Shown piece after piece: positions 18,156 through 26,505 of a stretch of DNA of 64,000 nucleotides. The translations under genes and the position numbers were made by a program. The first letter of the stretch is position 1. Each line of letters begins with the position of its first letter. The DNA comes from Selenomonas sp. (GTDB lineage: Bacteria; Bacillota; Negativicutes; Selenomonadales; Selenomonadaceae): NCBI GenBank assembly GCA_018052705.1, contig JAGPMW010000002.1, positions 62,001 through 126,000 of the forward strand. The letters are read 5' to 3'. The notes beneath the pieces were generated by a model. The model was not told where the DNA came from. It was given only the letters and a program-made list of their open reading frames with translations, and did no database searches.

Positions 18156-19558
18156 TGGCTCTTTCTTTGAAAAAACATGATATGCCGGTACAGGACCCAA
18201 AGGTCCGGGCCAAAAATTTTGACGAAGTTGCGCTGGGCTATGATGAAGAGACGGCGGTAGCCGAGGCAGAACGCTGCCTGAACTGCAAGGTGCCGCAGTG
18301 CCGCAAGGGCTGTCCGGTATCTATTGACATTCCGGCGTTTATCAGCAAGATCAAAGTCCGCGATTTCGACGGGGCGATCGAAAAGATTAAGGAGTCCAAT
18401 GCGCTGCCCGCGGTCTGCGGCCGTGTCTGCCCGCAGGAGAACCAGTGTGAGAAGGATTGCATTCTGGCCAAAAAAGGTGAAGCAGTCGGTATAGGCCGAC
18501 TGGAGCGTTTTGCTGCGGATACTTATATGGCGAAGGATAAAGAAGTGAAACCGATTCAGTTCGCTGATGATGCGCAGAAGGTAGCGGTTATTGGCTCGGG
18601 GCCGTCTGGCCTGTCCTGTGCCGGCGATTTGGCGAAACGTGGTTACAAGGTCACTGTGTTTGAGGCACTGCACAAAGCAGGCGGTGTATTGTCGTACGGT
18701 ATTCCGGAGTTCCGTCTGCCGAAGGATAAGGTTGTAAAAAAAGAGATCGATAATATCGAAAAGCTTGGCGTGAAGTTTGAGCTCGACGCGGTTGCCGGTC
18801 GTTTGTTCACGGTTGATGAGCTCATGGAGGAAGAAGGCTTTGATGCAGTGTTCCTTGGAACGGGTGCTGGTCTGCCGCGTTTTCAGGGGATACCGGGCGA
18901 GAGTCTTAATGGCGTTTATTCTGCCAATGAGTTCCTGACCCGGTGCAATCTTATGAAGGCATACAAGTTCCCAGAATATGCGACGCCAATCAAGGTCGGC
19001 CGCAATGTGGCCGTCATTGGTGGTGGTAATGTAGCCATGGATGCTGCCCGTACGGCGCTTCGTCTTGGGGCAGAGCATGTCTATATTGTCTATCGCCGCA
19101 GTGAAGAGGAACTGCCGGCCCGCAAAGAAGAAGTCGGGCATGCTAAAGAAGAGGGCATTGACTTTAAGCTGCTGAATAATCCGGTTGCGATTCTTGGCGA
19201 TGAGAACGACTGGGTTAAAGCCATGACCTGTATCCGTATGGAACTGGGGGAACCGGACGCGTCGGGGCGTCGTCGTCCGATTCCGGTCGAGGGCTCTGAG
19301 TTCGAGCTGGCGGTTGATACCGTCATTGTATCCATCGGTACAGGCCCAAATCCGATTATCGCTCATACGACGCCGGGCCTTGACACGACAAAGCGCGGCA
19401 ATATCGTAGCGGATGAGGAATCCTGTGCGACCTCGAAGCCGGGGGTGTTCGCTGGTGGCGATATCGTTACCGGTGCAGCGACAGTTATCCTGGCGATGGG
19501 GGCTGGCCGCAAGGCTGCAGAGGCTATTGATGCCTATCTGCAGAACAAGAACCATTAA
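18155..19558 (+). CDS. nfnB: NfnB: glutamate synthase-like FeS flavoprotein subunit
   Basis: Large Nfn subunit, related to the small subunit of glutamate synthase. The N-terminus has two 4Fe-4S motifs (CLNCKVPQCRKGCPVSIDIP and CGRVCPQENQCEKDC). Two dinucleotide folds follow (VAVIGSGPSGLSCAGDLAKRGY and VAVIGGGNVAMDAARTALRLG). Length 467 fits. No glutamate synthase large subunit is nearby and nfnA is directly coupled, so Nfn is far more likely than GltD. Confidence 0.93.
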   Translation: MALSLKKHDMPVQDPKVRAKNFDEVALGYDEETAVAEAERCLNCKVPQCRKGCPVSIDIPAFISKIKVRDFDGAIEKIKESNALPAVCGRVCPQENQCEKDCILAKKGEAVGIGRLERFAADTYMAKDKEVKPIQFADDAQKVAVIGSGPSGLSCAGDLAKRGYKVTVFEALHKAGGVLSYGIPEFRLPKDKVVKKEIDNIEKLGVKFELDAVAGRLFTVDELMEEEGFDAVFLGTGAGLPRFQGIPGESLNGVYSANEFLTRCNLMKAYKFPEYATPIKVGRNVAVIGGGNVAMDAARTALRLGAEHVYIVYRRSEEELPARKEEVGHAKEEGIDFKLLNNPVAILGDENDWVKAMTCIRMELGEPDASGRRRPIPVEGSEFELAVDTVIVSIGTGPNPIIAHTTPGLDTTKRGNIVADEESCATSKPGVFAGGDIVTGAATVILAMGAGRKAAEAIDAYLQNKNH

Positions 19559-19591
19559 TGATCAATCAACCTGCTGAATAGAGATCTGGTG

Positions 19592-19632
19592 AATCCGCCT
19601 CAGTTATGTTTTGTGTGCTGGGGCGGATTTAT
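19592..19632 (+). terminator. Probable terminator after nfnB
   Basis: AATCCGCC (19592-19599) pairs with GGCGGATT (19622-19629); loop of 22 nt; short T tail. Moderately convincing. Confidence 0.5.
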
Positions 19633-19685
19633 CCGTCTCCAGGTGTATTTGGCAGATCGATATAGGAAGAAGGAAATAAGTCACT

Positions 19686-20264
19686 ATGATGAACTTTGCT
19701 GCCATAGATTTTGAGACAGCAACGGCTGCCAGGAATTCTGCCTGCAGTGTAGCCGTAGTGGAAGTAAGGGACGGGCAGCTGTACGACTCTTACTACACCT
19801 TGATCCAGCCACCGGCGAACCAGTATAACTGGTTTAATACCAGGATACATGGGATTACCCGGGAAGATACCGCTAATGTGCCCGGATTTGCTGGCATATG
19901 GGCCGAACTCCGGGCGCATCTGGAGGGGCGGATTGTGGTGGCCCATAATAGCAGTTTCGATATGAGTGTGCTGCGGGCCTGCCTTACAGAATCGGGCCTG
20001 CCTGCGCCGATGTTCTCGTATTGTGATACGGTGAAGATTTCGCAGAAAGTCTGGCCGGAACTGGAAAATCACAAGCTTGACACCGTTGGCAGTTTTCTGC
20101 ATATTGATTTCAATCATCATAATGCGTTGGATGATGCGCGGACGTGCGCTGCGATTCCCATCTACGCAGGGGCAGAACTGGCCGTGGACAGCCTGGAGAG
20201 GCTGACCCGGCAGCTTGGTGTGACCGTGCGCCCCTTTGGGGCCGGAAAGGGATATAGAAGATGA
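19686..20264 (+). CDS. DnaQ-like 3'-5' exonuclease
   Basis: Stand-alone DEDDh exonuclease of 192 residues. The catalytic motifs are visible: AIDFETA (D, E), VVAHNSSFDMSVL (D), and HHNALDDARTC (H, D). It resembles the epsilon proofreading domain but also generic repair or RNA-trimming exonucleases, so the substrate is open. The stop overlaps the DUF523 start by 4 nt (ATGA), so the two are co-translated. Confidence 0.88.
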   Translation: MMNFAAIDFETATAARNSACSVAVVEVRDGQLYDSYYTLIQPPANQYNWFNTRIHGITREDTANVPGFAGIWAELRAHLEGRIVVAHNSSFDMSVLRACLTESGLPAPMFSYCDTVKISQKVWPELENHKLDTVGSFLHIDFNHHNALDDARTCAAIPIYAGAELAVDSLERLTRQLGVTVRPFGAGKGYRR

Positions 20265-20758
20265 TATTGGTAAGTGCCTGCCTGTTGGGGCATAAGGTTA
20301 AATTCAACGGGAATGCAAATACGCATGAACTGCTGCTCAAATACAACGAGCGGGGCCGGTTCATTGCCGTCTGTCCGGAGTGCTTTGCCATGCTGCCAGT
20401 GCCACGACCAGCGATAGAAATTCATAATGGTACTGGTAAGAAGATCCTGGCGGGAAAGGCTCAGGCATTTGACCAGAACGGGATGGATACCACCAAATAC
20501 CTGATTACTGGCGCAGATAAGGCACTCAAAATTGCGCAGGCGTATCAGGCAAAAGCAGCTATTCTCAAGGAGGGCAGTCCGTCCTGTGGCGTTAAGAAGA
20601 TCCATTGTGGTAATTTTGACGGCAAAAAGATGAAGGGACAGGGGGTAACCGCAGCCCTGCTCATGAAAAATGGCATTACCGTTTATTCTGAAAAGGATAT
20701 GACAGTCGGGCGCCTTGAGGAACTTATTGCTGAGGATATCAAAAGGGATCGGCATTAA
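20261..20758 (+). CDS. DUF523 family protein
   Basis: 165-residue cysteine-containing protein of the DUF523 family: N-terminal ILVSACLLGHKVKFNG, CPECFAMLPVPR, and ILKEGSPSCGVKKI. The conserved Cys residues at positions about 7, 47 and 110 suggest metal or thiol chemistry, but no function is established. It is coupled to the exonuclease upstream and is the last gene before the nitrogen island. Confidence 0.88.
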   Translation: MILVSACLLGHKVKFNGNANTHELLLKYNERGRFIAVCPECFAMLPVPRPAIEIHNGTGKKILAGKAQAFDQNGMDTTKYLITGADKALKIAQAYQAKAAILKEGSPSCGVKKIHCGNFDGKKMKGQGVTAALLMKNGITVYSEKDMTVGRLEELIAEDIKRDRH

Positions 20759-20779
20759 GGCACAGCTGGAGTTTGTAAA

Positions 20780-20793
20780 ATAATTCTGGTTAT
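20780..20793. repeat. Left copy of 14-bp direct repeat
   Basis: ATAATTCTGGTTAT, 22 bp after the DUF523 stop. The same 14 bases recur at 33210-33223 in the same orientation. A 14-mer pair can arise by chance somewhere in 64 kb; its placement at both island edges is what makes it notable. Confidence 0.6.
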
Positions 20794-21000
20794 TATGAAT
20801 TGTAAAATAAAGTGGCACAAAGTTTCCCGGTCTGAATAGCAAAAAACACCAGCGATTCTTTGTGACACATGTAATATATATTGTCTATTTTAAAGACTTT
20901 GGGAAATTTTTCAAGGAAAATTTTCATCAAGTGTTCTAAAAGGGCAGGCTTTCATCAAAATTATCGTCAAGAATTGGTGTTTATAAGATGCCGGGCATAT

Positions 21001-21066
21001 CATGCTGACGTCCCAGATATTTGCTGTCTGGATGGCTGCAATCATGAGGAAAGCGGCGAAGACGGA
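21001..21066 (-). pseudogene. Remnant of a second DASS-family transporter gene
   Basis: Read on the minus strand this encodes SVFAAFLMIAAIQTANIWDV followed by SM. The intact DASS protein at 31442-32920 has SRFAALLMVATIQAASIWNI followed by GI at the corresponding place: 12 of 22 residues identical and most others conservative. At DNA level about 43 of 56 bases match. An in-frame stop lies just upstream (21076-21078) and similarity ends on both sides, so only this fragment survives. Confidence 0.7.
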
Positions 21067-21141
21067 AGGGAGAAATCACGGTTTTTATACAAGGCGGACG
21101 GAGATGTAAACAACAGGTTTTTGTATACATACAATAGATGA

Positions 21142-21170
21142 TTGACAAGAGACATTCTTGCCCTTATAAT
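21142..21170 (+). promoter_or_regulatory. Perfect consensus sigma-70 promoter upstream of urtA
   Basis: TTGACA (21142-21147), exactly 17 bp, TATAAT (21165-21170). Both hexamers match consensus fully. Predicted transcription start near 21177, giving a leader of about 145 nt before urtA. Confidence 0.85.
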
Positions 21171-21176
21171 AGGAGC

Positions 21177-21250
21177 ATATCCAGGGGAGCAACGGAGCTC
21201 ATGATTCAGTGCATTGGCACGGATTGTGAGCTCCGTTTCGTTTTTCCTGG
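21177..21250 (+). ncRNA. urt leader RNA: attenuator or small RNA
   Basis: A transcript from the consensus promoter would begin near 21177. It would fold ACGGAGCTCA against TGAGCTCCGT and stop at the following T-rich run. A smaller hairpin (GTGC-ATTG-GCAC) sits in the loop, and CCAGG (21181-21185) can pair with CCTGG (21246-21250) around the whole structure. It is either a transcription attenuator for the urea operon or an independent RNA of about 70 nt. No known riboswitch class was recognised. Confidence 0.55.
21191..21245 (+). terminator. Intrinsic terminator in the urt leader
   Basis: An 11-bp perfect stem (21191-21201 with 21227-21237), loop 25 nt, followed by TTCGTTTTT. It lies between the consensus promoter and urtA, where full termination would silence the operon; hence regulated termination is likely. 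Confidence 0.75.
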
Positions 21251-21259
21251 GTGTAGATT

Positions 21260-21271
21260 TTCTCTAGAGAA
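21260..21271. promoter_or_regulatory. 12-bp perfect palindrome, possible operator
   Basis: TTCTCTAGAGAA, a perfect dyad 15 bp after the leader terminator and 49 bp before urtA. It could be a regulator-binding site, but a single site proves nothing. Confidence 0.35.
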
Positions 21272-21320
21272 TGCCGCTGTTGGGATGATAGATGATTCAA
21301 GAAGAAAGCGAAGTGTAACT

Positions 21321-22553
21321 ATGAGAATGTGGAAGAAACTGCTGGGGATTTCCCTTCTGGCTTCGAGCCTGCTGGTTACGGGCTGCGGCGGCGACAGTGC
21401 CATGAGCGGCAGTACGAGCAATGCGTCAGGCGATACCGTGAAAGTCGGTTTGCTGCACTCCCTGAGCGGCACGATGGCCATCAGTGAGACGTCGGTGCGC
21501 GATGCTGAAAAACTCGCCATCCAGGAGATCAACGACCAGGGCGGCGTGCTAGGGAAGAAGATTGAGATCGTCGAAGAGGACGGTGCTTCAGACCCGCAGA
21601 TCTTTTCCGAGAAAGCCAAGAAGCTCCTGATGAACGATAAGGTCGCAACGATCTTCGGCTGCTGGACGAGTGCTTCGCGCAAGGCCGTTAAGCCGGTCGT
21701 TGAAAGTTCGAATGGCCTGCTCTGGTATCCGACGCAGTATGAAGGTATGGAGCAGTCGAAAAACATCATGTACATGGGGGCTGCTCCGAATCAGCAGATT
21801 GTGCCGGCTATCGAGTACCTGCTGAAGAACGGCAAGAAAAAGATGTTCCTCGTCGGCAGCGACTATGTATTTCCGCAGACAGCCAACCGCATCATCAAGG
21901 CGCAGCTCGCCGCACAGGGCGGTGAAGTCATCGGCGAGGAGTACACACCGATGGGCTACACCGATTACGCGACGATCATCAGCAAGATCAAGGCCGCTAA
22001 ACCCGATGTCATCGTCAACACGCTGAATGGTGACTCCAACGTAGCGTTCTTCAAACAGCTGAAAGACGCCGGTGTGACGGCGGAGGCCTGCCCGGTCATG
22101 TCGTTCTCGATTGCCGAAGAAGAGATCAAGGGCATCGGTGCTGAAAACATCGCTGGTGATCTCGTCTCGTGGGACTACTACCAGACGACCAAAACGCCGG
22201 CCAACGAGAAGTTCGTCGCTGCCTACAAGAAGGCGTATGGCGAAGACCGTGTCACGGATGACCCGATTGAAGCCGCTTACGATGCTGTTTATCTCTGGAA
22301 GGCAGCTGTTGAGAAGGCTGGCAGCTTCGATGTTGATAAGGTCCGCGCGGCTGCCGGCGGCATCAGCTTCGATGCTCCGGAAGGCACGGTTAAGATCGAT
22401 GGCGACAACCAGCATCTGTATAAATACGTGCGCATCGGCAAGGTCAACAGCAAAGGGCTCATCGACGAGCTCTTTGCAACAGACCCGATCAAGCCGGACC
22501 CATTTCTCAAGACGTATGACTGGGCCAAAGGCCTGAGCGCAGAAGCGCAGTAA
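21321..22553 (+). CDS. urtA: Urea ABC transporter, substrate-binding lipoprotein
   Basis: Extracytoplasmic urea-binding protein of the Urt transporter. It has a lipoprotein signal ([18 protein letters not shown], lipobox LVTG-C) and a type I periplasmic-binding fold ([56 protein letters not shown]). These match UrtA rather than LivJ. ATG 21321 gives a proper short signal peptide; the Shine-Dalgarno is weak and ATG 21285 or 21327 remain possible. It is first in a 10-kb run of urea genes behind a strong promoter with an attenuator-like leader. Confidence 0.93.
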   Translation: MRMWKKLLGISLLASSLLVTGCGGDSAMSGSTSNASGDTVKVGLLHSLSGTMAISETSVRDAEKLAIQEINDQGGVLGKKIEIVEEDGASDPQIFSEKAKKLLMNDKVATIFGCWTSASRKAVKPVVESSNGLLWYPTQYEGMEQSKNIMYMGAAPNQQIVPAIEYLLKNGKKKMFLVGSDYVFPQTANRIIKAQLAAQGGEVIGEEYTPMGYTDYATIISKIKAAKPDVIVNTLNGDSNVAFFKQLKDAGVTAEACPVMSFSIAEEEIKGIGAENIAGDLVSWDYYQTTKTPANEKFVAAYKKAYGEDRVTDDPIEAAYDAVYLWKAAVEKAGSFDVDKVRAAAGGISFDAPEGTVKIDGDNQHLYKYVRIGKVNSKGLIDELFATDPIKPDPFLKTYDWAKGLSAEAQ

Positions 22554-22572
22554 AGCGTTTGACGTAGAGGAT

Positions 22573-22619
22573 GTGCAGGAGATGCGAGGCAGCAGCAGCG
22601 CATATCCTGCACTTATTTA
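22573..22619 (+). terminator. Hairpin between urtA and urtB
   Basis: GTGCAGGA (22573-22580) pairs with TCCTGCAC (22605-22612), extended inside by ATGCG/CGCAT after one mismatch, then TTATTTA. It probably stabilises urtA mRNA or causes partial termination, so that binding protein exceeds permease. Confidence 0.55.
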
Positions 22620-22637
22620 TGAAAAAGAGAGGCATTT

Positions 22638-23528
22638 ATGGATATTCTTACCATCTTATTCAATGGCCTGAGTCTTTCGTCTATCTTGTTGCTAGCAGCA
22701 CTGGGGTTGGCCATCACGTTCGGCCTTATGGGTATTATTAATATGGCGCACGGGGAATTCATCATGGTCGGTGCTTATACGACATATGTCGTGCAGGGAC
22801 TCCTGATGCCCATCCTCGGTGACGGTTATTTCTTTGTTTCCATCGTGCTCGCCTTCCTCGTGGCAGCTGTCTTTGGTATGGTATTGGAGGTTGTCGTCAT
22901 CCGGCGCCTGTACGGACGCCCCACGGACAGCCTGCTCGCGACCTGGGGAGTCAGTCTCATCCTGCAGCAGATGGCGCGCAGCATCTTCGGCGCGCCAAAC
23001 GTCAATGTCGTAGCGCCGGCGTTTCTCGGCGGCAGCATCTCTCTCTTGGGTGTTTCGATGTCCTACAAACGACTCTTCATCCTGGCGCTGGTGCTGGCCT
23101 GCCTCGTCGGCGTCTGGACGTTTCTGTATCATACGGACTTCGGCCGCAAGATGCGCGCCTGCATCCAGAACCGCGACATGGCGCAGTGCCTCGGCATCCG
23201 CTCGAAGCGCATCGACTGCTTGACGTTTGCGCTCGGCAGCGGTCTTGCGGGGATTGCGGGCTGCGCCCTGACGCTGCTCGGCTCCATCGGCCCGACGCTT
23301 GGGCAGAACTACATCGTCGACACGTTTATGGTCGTCGTGCTCGGCGGCGTGGGCAAACTCATCGGCTGTATCTCGGGTGCACTGATCATCGGCGTGGCCG
23401 GTACCGTTTTCGAGTTCGGCAGCACGGCTTCGATTGCAAAAGCCGCAGTACTGTTCCTCGTCATCCTGTTCCTGCAGAAAAAGCCGCAGGGGCTCTTTGC
23501 CCTGCGCAGCCGTTCCCTCGAGGATTGA
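22638..23528 (+). CDS. urtB: Urea ABC transporter permease UrtB
   Basis: LivH-type inner-membrane permease of 296 residues with about eight membrane spans. Typical features are the N-terminal GLAITFGLMGIINMAHGEFIM and the C-terminal VVVLGGVGKLIGCISGALIIG. The N-terminal extension found in some UrtB proteins is absent. It starts at ATG 22638 after AAGAGAGGC. urtC follows after 18 bp; together they form the membrane channel. Confidence 0.93.
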   Translation: MDILTILFNGLSLSSILLLAALGLAITFGLMGIINMAHGEFIMVGAYTTYVVQGLLMPILGDGYFFVSIVLAFLVAAVFGMVLEVVVIRRLYGRPTDSLLATWGVSLILQQMARSIFGAPNVNVVAPAFLGGSISLLGVSMSYKRLFILALVLACLVGVWTFLYHTDFGRKMRACIQNRDMAQCLGIRSKRIDCLTFALGSGLAGIAGCALTLLGSIGPTLGQNYIVDTFMVVVLGGVGKLIGCISGALIIGVAGTVFEFGSTASIAKAAVLFLVILFLQKKPQGLFALRSRSLED

Positions 23529-23546
23529 GAAAGGAGGTCCTGTACT

Positions 23547-24653
23547 TTGGGCATCAAATATTGGTTCTGGGACAAGAAAAATCTTGTCTTCATCCTATTG
23601 GTTCTGGCACTCGTCACCATGCCGTTCGTGCTGACGCTCTTCCGCCTGACACTGCTCGGCAAATTCCTCTGCTATGCGATTGTGGCGCTCGGCATCGACC
23701 TCATCTGGGGCTATACGGGCATCCTGAGCCTTGGTCACGGCGTCTTCTTCGGTCTGGGCGCCTATGCGATGGCCATGCACCTGAAGCTTGTGGCCAGCGA
23801 CAGTTCGTTGCCGGAATTCATGGTGACGGGCGGCCTGACGCAGCTGCCGGCTTTCTGGAAGCCGTTCGCATCCGCACCGTTCGCCTTCTTTGCCGTCATC
23901 GCACTGCCGCTGCTCTTGGCGCTCATCGTGGGCTTTTCCACGTTCAAGAACCGCATCAAAGGCGTTTACTTTTCGATTCTTTCGCAGGCACTTGCCTGGG
24001 CATTCGTGACGATCTTTGTCGGCATGCAGGCCTATACGGGCGGTAGCAATGGCATCACGGGTTTCACGACGCTCTTTGGCATCCAGCTCCAGAATCCGAT
24101 GAACCTCGTTTCCTTCTATTATGTTGCCGTCGCTCTGCTTGTCGTGACGTATGTTTTCTGCACCTGGCTCATGAGCCGCGGCATCGGCAAGATCCTCATT
24201 GCCATCCGCGATGGTGAGAACCGCACATATTTCACGGGATATGATTCGAGTCGGTATAAGACCTTCATCTATTGCATTTCCGCCGTCATCACAGGCATTG
24301 CCGGTGCAATGTACGTGCTTTTCGCCGGCATGATCTCGCCGAAGGAACTCGATATTGCCTTTTCGGTGGAGATGGTCATCTGGGTGGCTGTCGGCGGCCG
24401 CGGGACGCTCATCGGTGCTGTCATCGGTGCGCTGCTCGTCAATGCGATGAAGACGGGCATCAGCGAGACGGCTCCTGACATGTGGCTGTACTTCATCGGC
24501 CTGCTCTTTGTCCTCGTTGTGCTCTTCATGCCGAAGGGGCTCGTGGGAGTCTGTTCCGCTCTGTACGCTAAGGTGCGTCCGTATCTGCCTGGCATGCCTG
24601 CGTTTTTCGGCGGCAGACGCCGCGCCTGCAAGAGAAAGGAGATGGCATCATGA
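23547..24653 (+). CDS. urtC: Urea ABC transporter permease UrtC
   Basis: LivM-type permease of 368 residues, about ten membrane spans, with IVALGIDLIWGYTGILSLGHGVFFGLGAYAMAM and VEMVIWVAVGGRGTLIGAVIGA. The start is TTG 23547 behind AAGGAGGT. The C-terminus is basic and cytoplasmic. Its stop overlaps the urtD start by 4 nt. Confidence 0.92.
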   Translation: MGIKYWFWDKKNLVFILLVLALVTMPFVLTLFRLTLLGKFLCYAIVALGIDLIWGYTGILSLGHGVFFGLGAYAMAMHLKLVASDSSLPEFMVTGGLTQLPAFWKPFASAPFAFFAVIALPLLLALIVGFSTFKNRIKGVYFSILSQALAWAFVTIFVGMQAYTGGSNGITGFTTLFGIQLQNPMNLVSFYYVAVALLVVTYVFCTWLMSRGIGKILIAIRDGENRTYFTGYDSSRYKTFIYCISAVITGIAGAMYVLFAGMISPKELDIAFSVEMVIWVAVGGRGTLIGAVIGALLVNAMKTGISETAPDMWLYFIGLLFVLVVLFMPKGLVGVCSALYAKVRPYLPGMPAFFGGRRRACKRKEMAS

Positions 24654-25438
24654 TGCTTCATTCTGACAGCAAAGAGAGCGCCCCGGATGCACTTTTGAGC
24701 CTCAGGCATATATCTGTTGAATTCGACGGCTTCAAGGCCGTCAATGATGTGACGACTTCTATCGCCCCACATGAGATCCACTTCTTCATCGGGCCGAATG
24801 GAGCAGGGAAGACAACTTTGCTCGATGTTATCTGCGGCAAGACGAAGCCCTCTGCCGGTGAAGTCGATTACGCTGGTGTTGGCAACATCCTGAAGCTCAA
24901 GGAATTCGAGATCGTCAAGAAGGGCATCTGCCGTAAATTTCAGGTGCCATCGACCTTTGTCAACCTCAGTGTTTACGACAATATGCGCATTGCACTGAAC
25001 CATGACAAGAGCGTGTTCGGCTCGTTCTTCATGCGCAAGCGCTACCTCGATACGCGCAAGATCTACGAGGTGCTGAACCTTGTCGGCCTCGACAAGAAGA
25101 GCAAGGAGCGCGCGAAATCGCTGTCCCACGGTGAGAAGCAGTGGCTTGAGATCGCGATGCTGCTCGTCGAAGAACCAAAACTCCTGCTGCTCGATGAGCC
25201 AGTGGCTGGCATGGGGCAGGCAGAGACCGAGAAGACAGCACGCATCCTTGAGGAAGTCAAAGACCGCTGCGCTGTCGCAGTCGTTGAACATGATATGAAC
25301 TTTGTTAAGAGTATTGCCGACGATGTGACGGTCATGCATGAGGGTGCCATTTTGACGGAAGGGACAGCAAACGAGGTCATGCAGAACAAGAAAGTCCAGG
25401 AAGTCTACCTGGGACGGGGGGAGGAGCAGCATGCTTGA
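24650..25438 (+). CDS. urtD: Urea ABC transporter ATPase UrtD
   Basis: LivG-type ATPase of 262 residues. Walker A is GPNGAGKTT, the signature is LSHGEKQWLEIAMLL (the SHGEKQWLE form is typical of UrtD), and Walker B is LLLLDEPVAGMG. The ATG at 24650 overlaps urtC; a second ATG follows at 24653. The 3' end overlaps urtE by 8 nt. Confidence 0.94.
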   Translation: MMLHSDSKESAPDALLSLRHISVEFDGFKAVNDVTTSIAPHEIHFFIGPNGAGKTTLLDVICGKTKPSAGEVDYAGVGNILKLKEFEIVKKGICRKFQVPSTFVNLSVYDNMRIALNHDKSVFGSFFMRKRYLDTRKIYEVLNLVGLDKKSKERAKSLSHGEKQWLEIAMLLVEEPKLLLLDEPVAGMGQAETEKTARILEEVKDRCAVAVVEHDMNFVKSIADDVTVMHEGAILTEGTANEVMQNKKVQEVYLGRGEEQHA

Positions 25439-26126
25439 GATCAAAGGACTTACTGCATATTACGGGGAGAGTGAGATCCTCCACAACATCAACCTTTCAG
25501 TGCCAGACGGCAAGATTATCGCTCTCGTCGGACGCAATGGCGTGGGGAAGACGACGACGCTCAAGAGCATCATGGGACTCGTCAAAACGCCGGCGGGCAG
25601 CATTGAGCTTTCCGGCGAAGAACTCCAGAAGAAGCCGCCGTACGAGCGTGCGCGCTGCGGAATCGGCTATGTGCCGCAGGGCCGCGATATCTTTCCGCAG
25701 ATGACGGTTGACGAGAACCTGAGGCTGGGGCTTGAAGTCTGTGGCGGGAAAAAACAGGATCCGTCGGAAATCTTCCGCCTCTTTCCTATTGTCGAGAAAT
25801 TCCTGCCGCGCAAGGGCGGTGATTTGTCTGGCGGACAGCAGCAGCAATTGGCCATCGCCCGCGCGCTCATCGCACATCCCAAACTTCTGCTGCTCGATGA
25901 GCCGACAGAGGGCATTCAGCCGTCTGTCATCCAGGAAATCGGTTATGCTATCCGCACCATCAACAAGGAGACGGGCCTTTCTATCCTGCTCGTTGAACAG
26001 TATCTCGACTTTGCACTCGAGCTGGCCGATGAATGCTATGTGATGGACAAGGGACAGATTGTCCTGCATGTTGCGGCAGGAGAGGTGAAGAAAGATGAGA
26101 TTCAGCAGCATATGCTGGCATCTTGA
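25431..26126 (+). CDS. urtE: Urea ABC transporter ATPase UrtE
   Basis: LivF-type ATPase of 231 residues: N-terminal GLTAYYGESEILHNI, Walker A GRNGVGKTT, signature LSGGQQQQLAIARALI, Walker B LLLLDEPTEGIQPSVI. The EGIQPS sequence is typical of UrtE. It overlaps urtD and ends 41 bp before ureA, so transport and urea breakdown are probably on one transcript. Confidence 0.94.
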   Translation: MLEIKGLTAYYGESEILHNINLSVPDGKIIALVGRNGVGKTTTLKSIMGLVKTPAGSIELSGEELQKKPPYERARCGIGYVPQGRDIFPQMTVDENLRLGLEVCGGKKQDPSEIFRLFPIVEKFLPRKGGDLSGGQQQQLAIARALIAHPKLLLLDEPTEGIQPSVIQEIGYAIRTINKETGLSILLVEQYLDFALELADECYVMDKGQIVLHVAAGEVKKDEIQQHMLAS

Positions 26127-26167
26127 AGAATGTGTATAGTAAATAAGGGAAAGGAGCTGATGACACG

Positions 26168-26470
26168 ATGCGATTGACGCCGCAGGATATGGAAAAGCTC
26201 ATGCTGCACTACGCCGGCAAGCTGGCCGAAGAGCGGAAGGCAAGAGGCCTTAAGCTCAATCACCCGGAAGCCGTGGCCTATATTAGTATGGAGCTTATGG
26301 AGATGGCCCGTGACGGACATACGGTCACGGAGCTCATGGCGAAGGGACGGGAAATCATCACGCGCGAAGACGTCATGGAGGGCGTACCAGAGATGATCCC
26401 TTCCGTACAAATTGAGGCGACGTTCCCTGATGGAACGAAGCTCGTGACCGTACATGAGCCAATCCAATGA
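26168..26470 (+). CDS. ureA: Urease gamma subunit
   Basis: Small structural subunit of the nickel urease. The 100-residue protein matches over its full length ([54 protein letters not shown]). It is separate from beta, the usual three-subunit bacterial form. ATG 26168 lies 41 bp after urtE. Confidence 0.97.
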   Translation: MRLTPQDMEKLMLHYAGKLAEERKARGLKLNHPEAVAYISMELMEMARDGHTVTELMAKGREIITREDVMEGVPEMIPSVQIEATFPDGTKLVTVHEPIQ

Positions 26471-26505
26471 GCGGCCCCAGATGAATGGAGAAAGAAGGTC
26501 AACGT

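Larger units (their letters stand above)
20759..21141. other. Gene-free stretch between DUF523 and the urtA promoter
   Basis: It holds the 14-bp repeat, a local 11-bp direct repeat (TTGTAAAATAA at 20773-20783 and 20800-20810), and the decayed DASS fragment on the minus strand (21001-21066). It is AT-rich and I see no intact gene. An 86-codon plus-strand reading frame at 20881-21141 crosses the fragment and is not credible. Confidence 0.7.

Noticed and set aside
18155..19558. Glutamate synthase small subunit (gltD)
   Set aside because: No large subunit is nearby and the gene is one-base coupled to an NfnA-type partner.
20881..21141. 86-codon plus-strand reading frame before the urtA promoter
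   Set aside because: It crosses the DASS remnant in antisense; its similarity is to the antisense frame of the intact DASS gene, not to a protein. No ribosome site.
21177..21250. Known riboswitch or ANTAR antiterminator in the urt leader
   Set aside because: No conserved riboswitch core and no pair of hexaloop hairpins with the A1/G4 pattern was seen.
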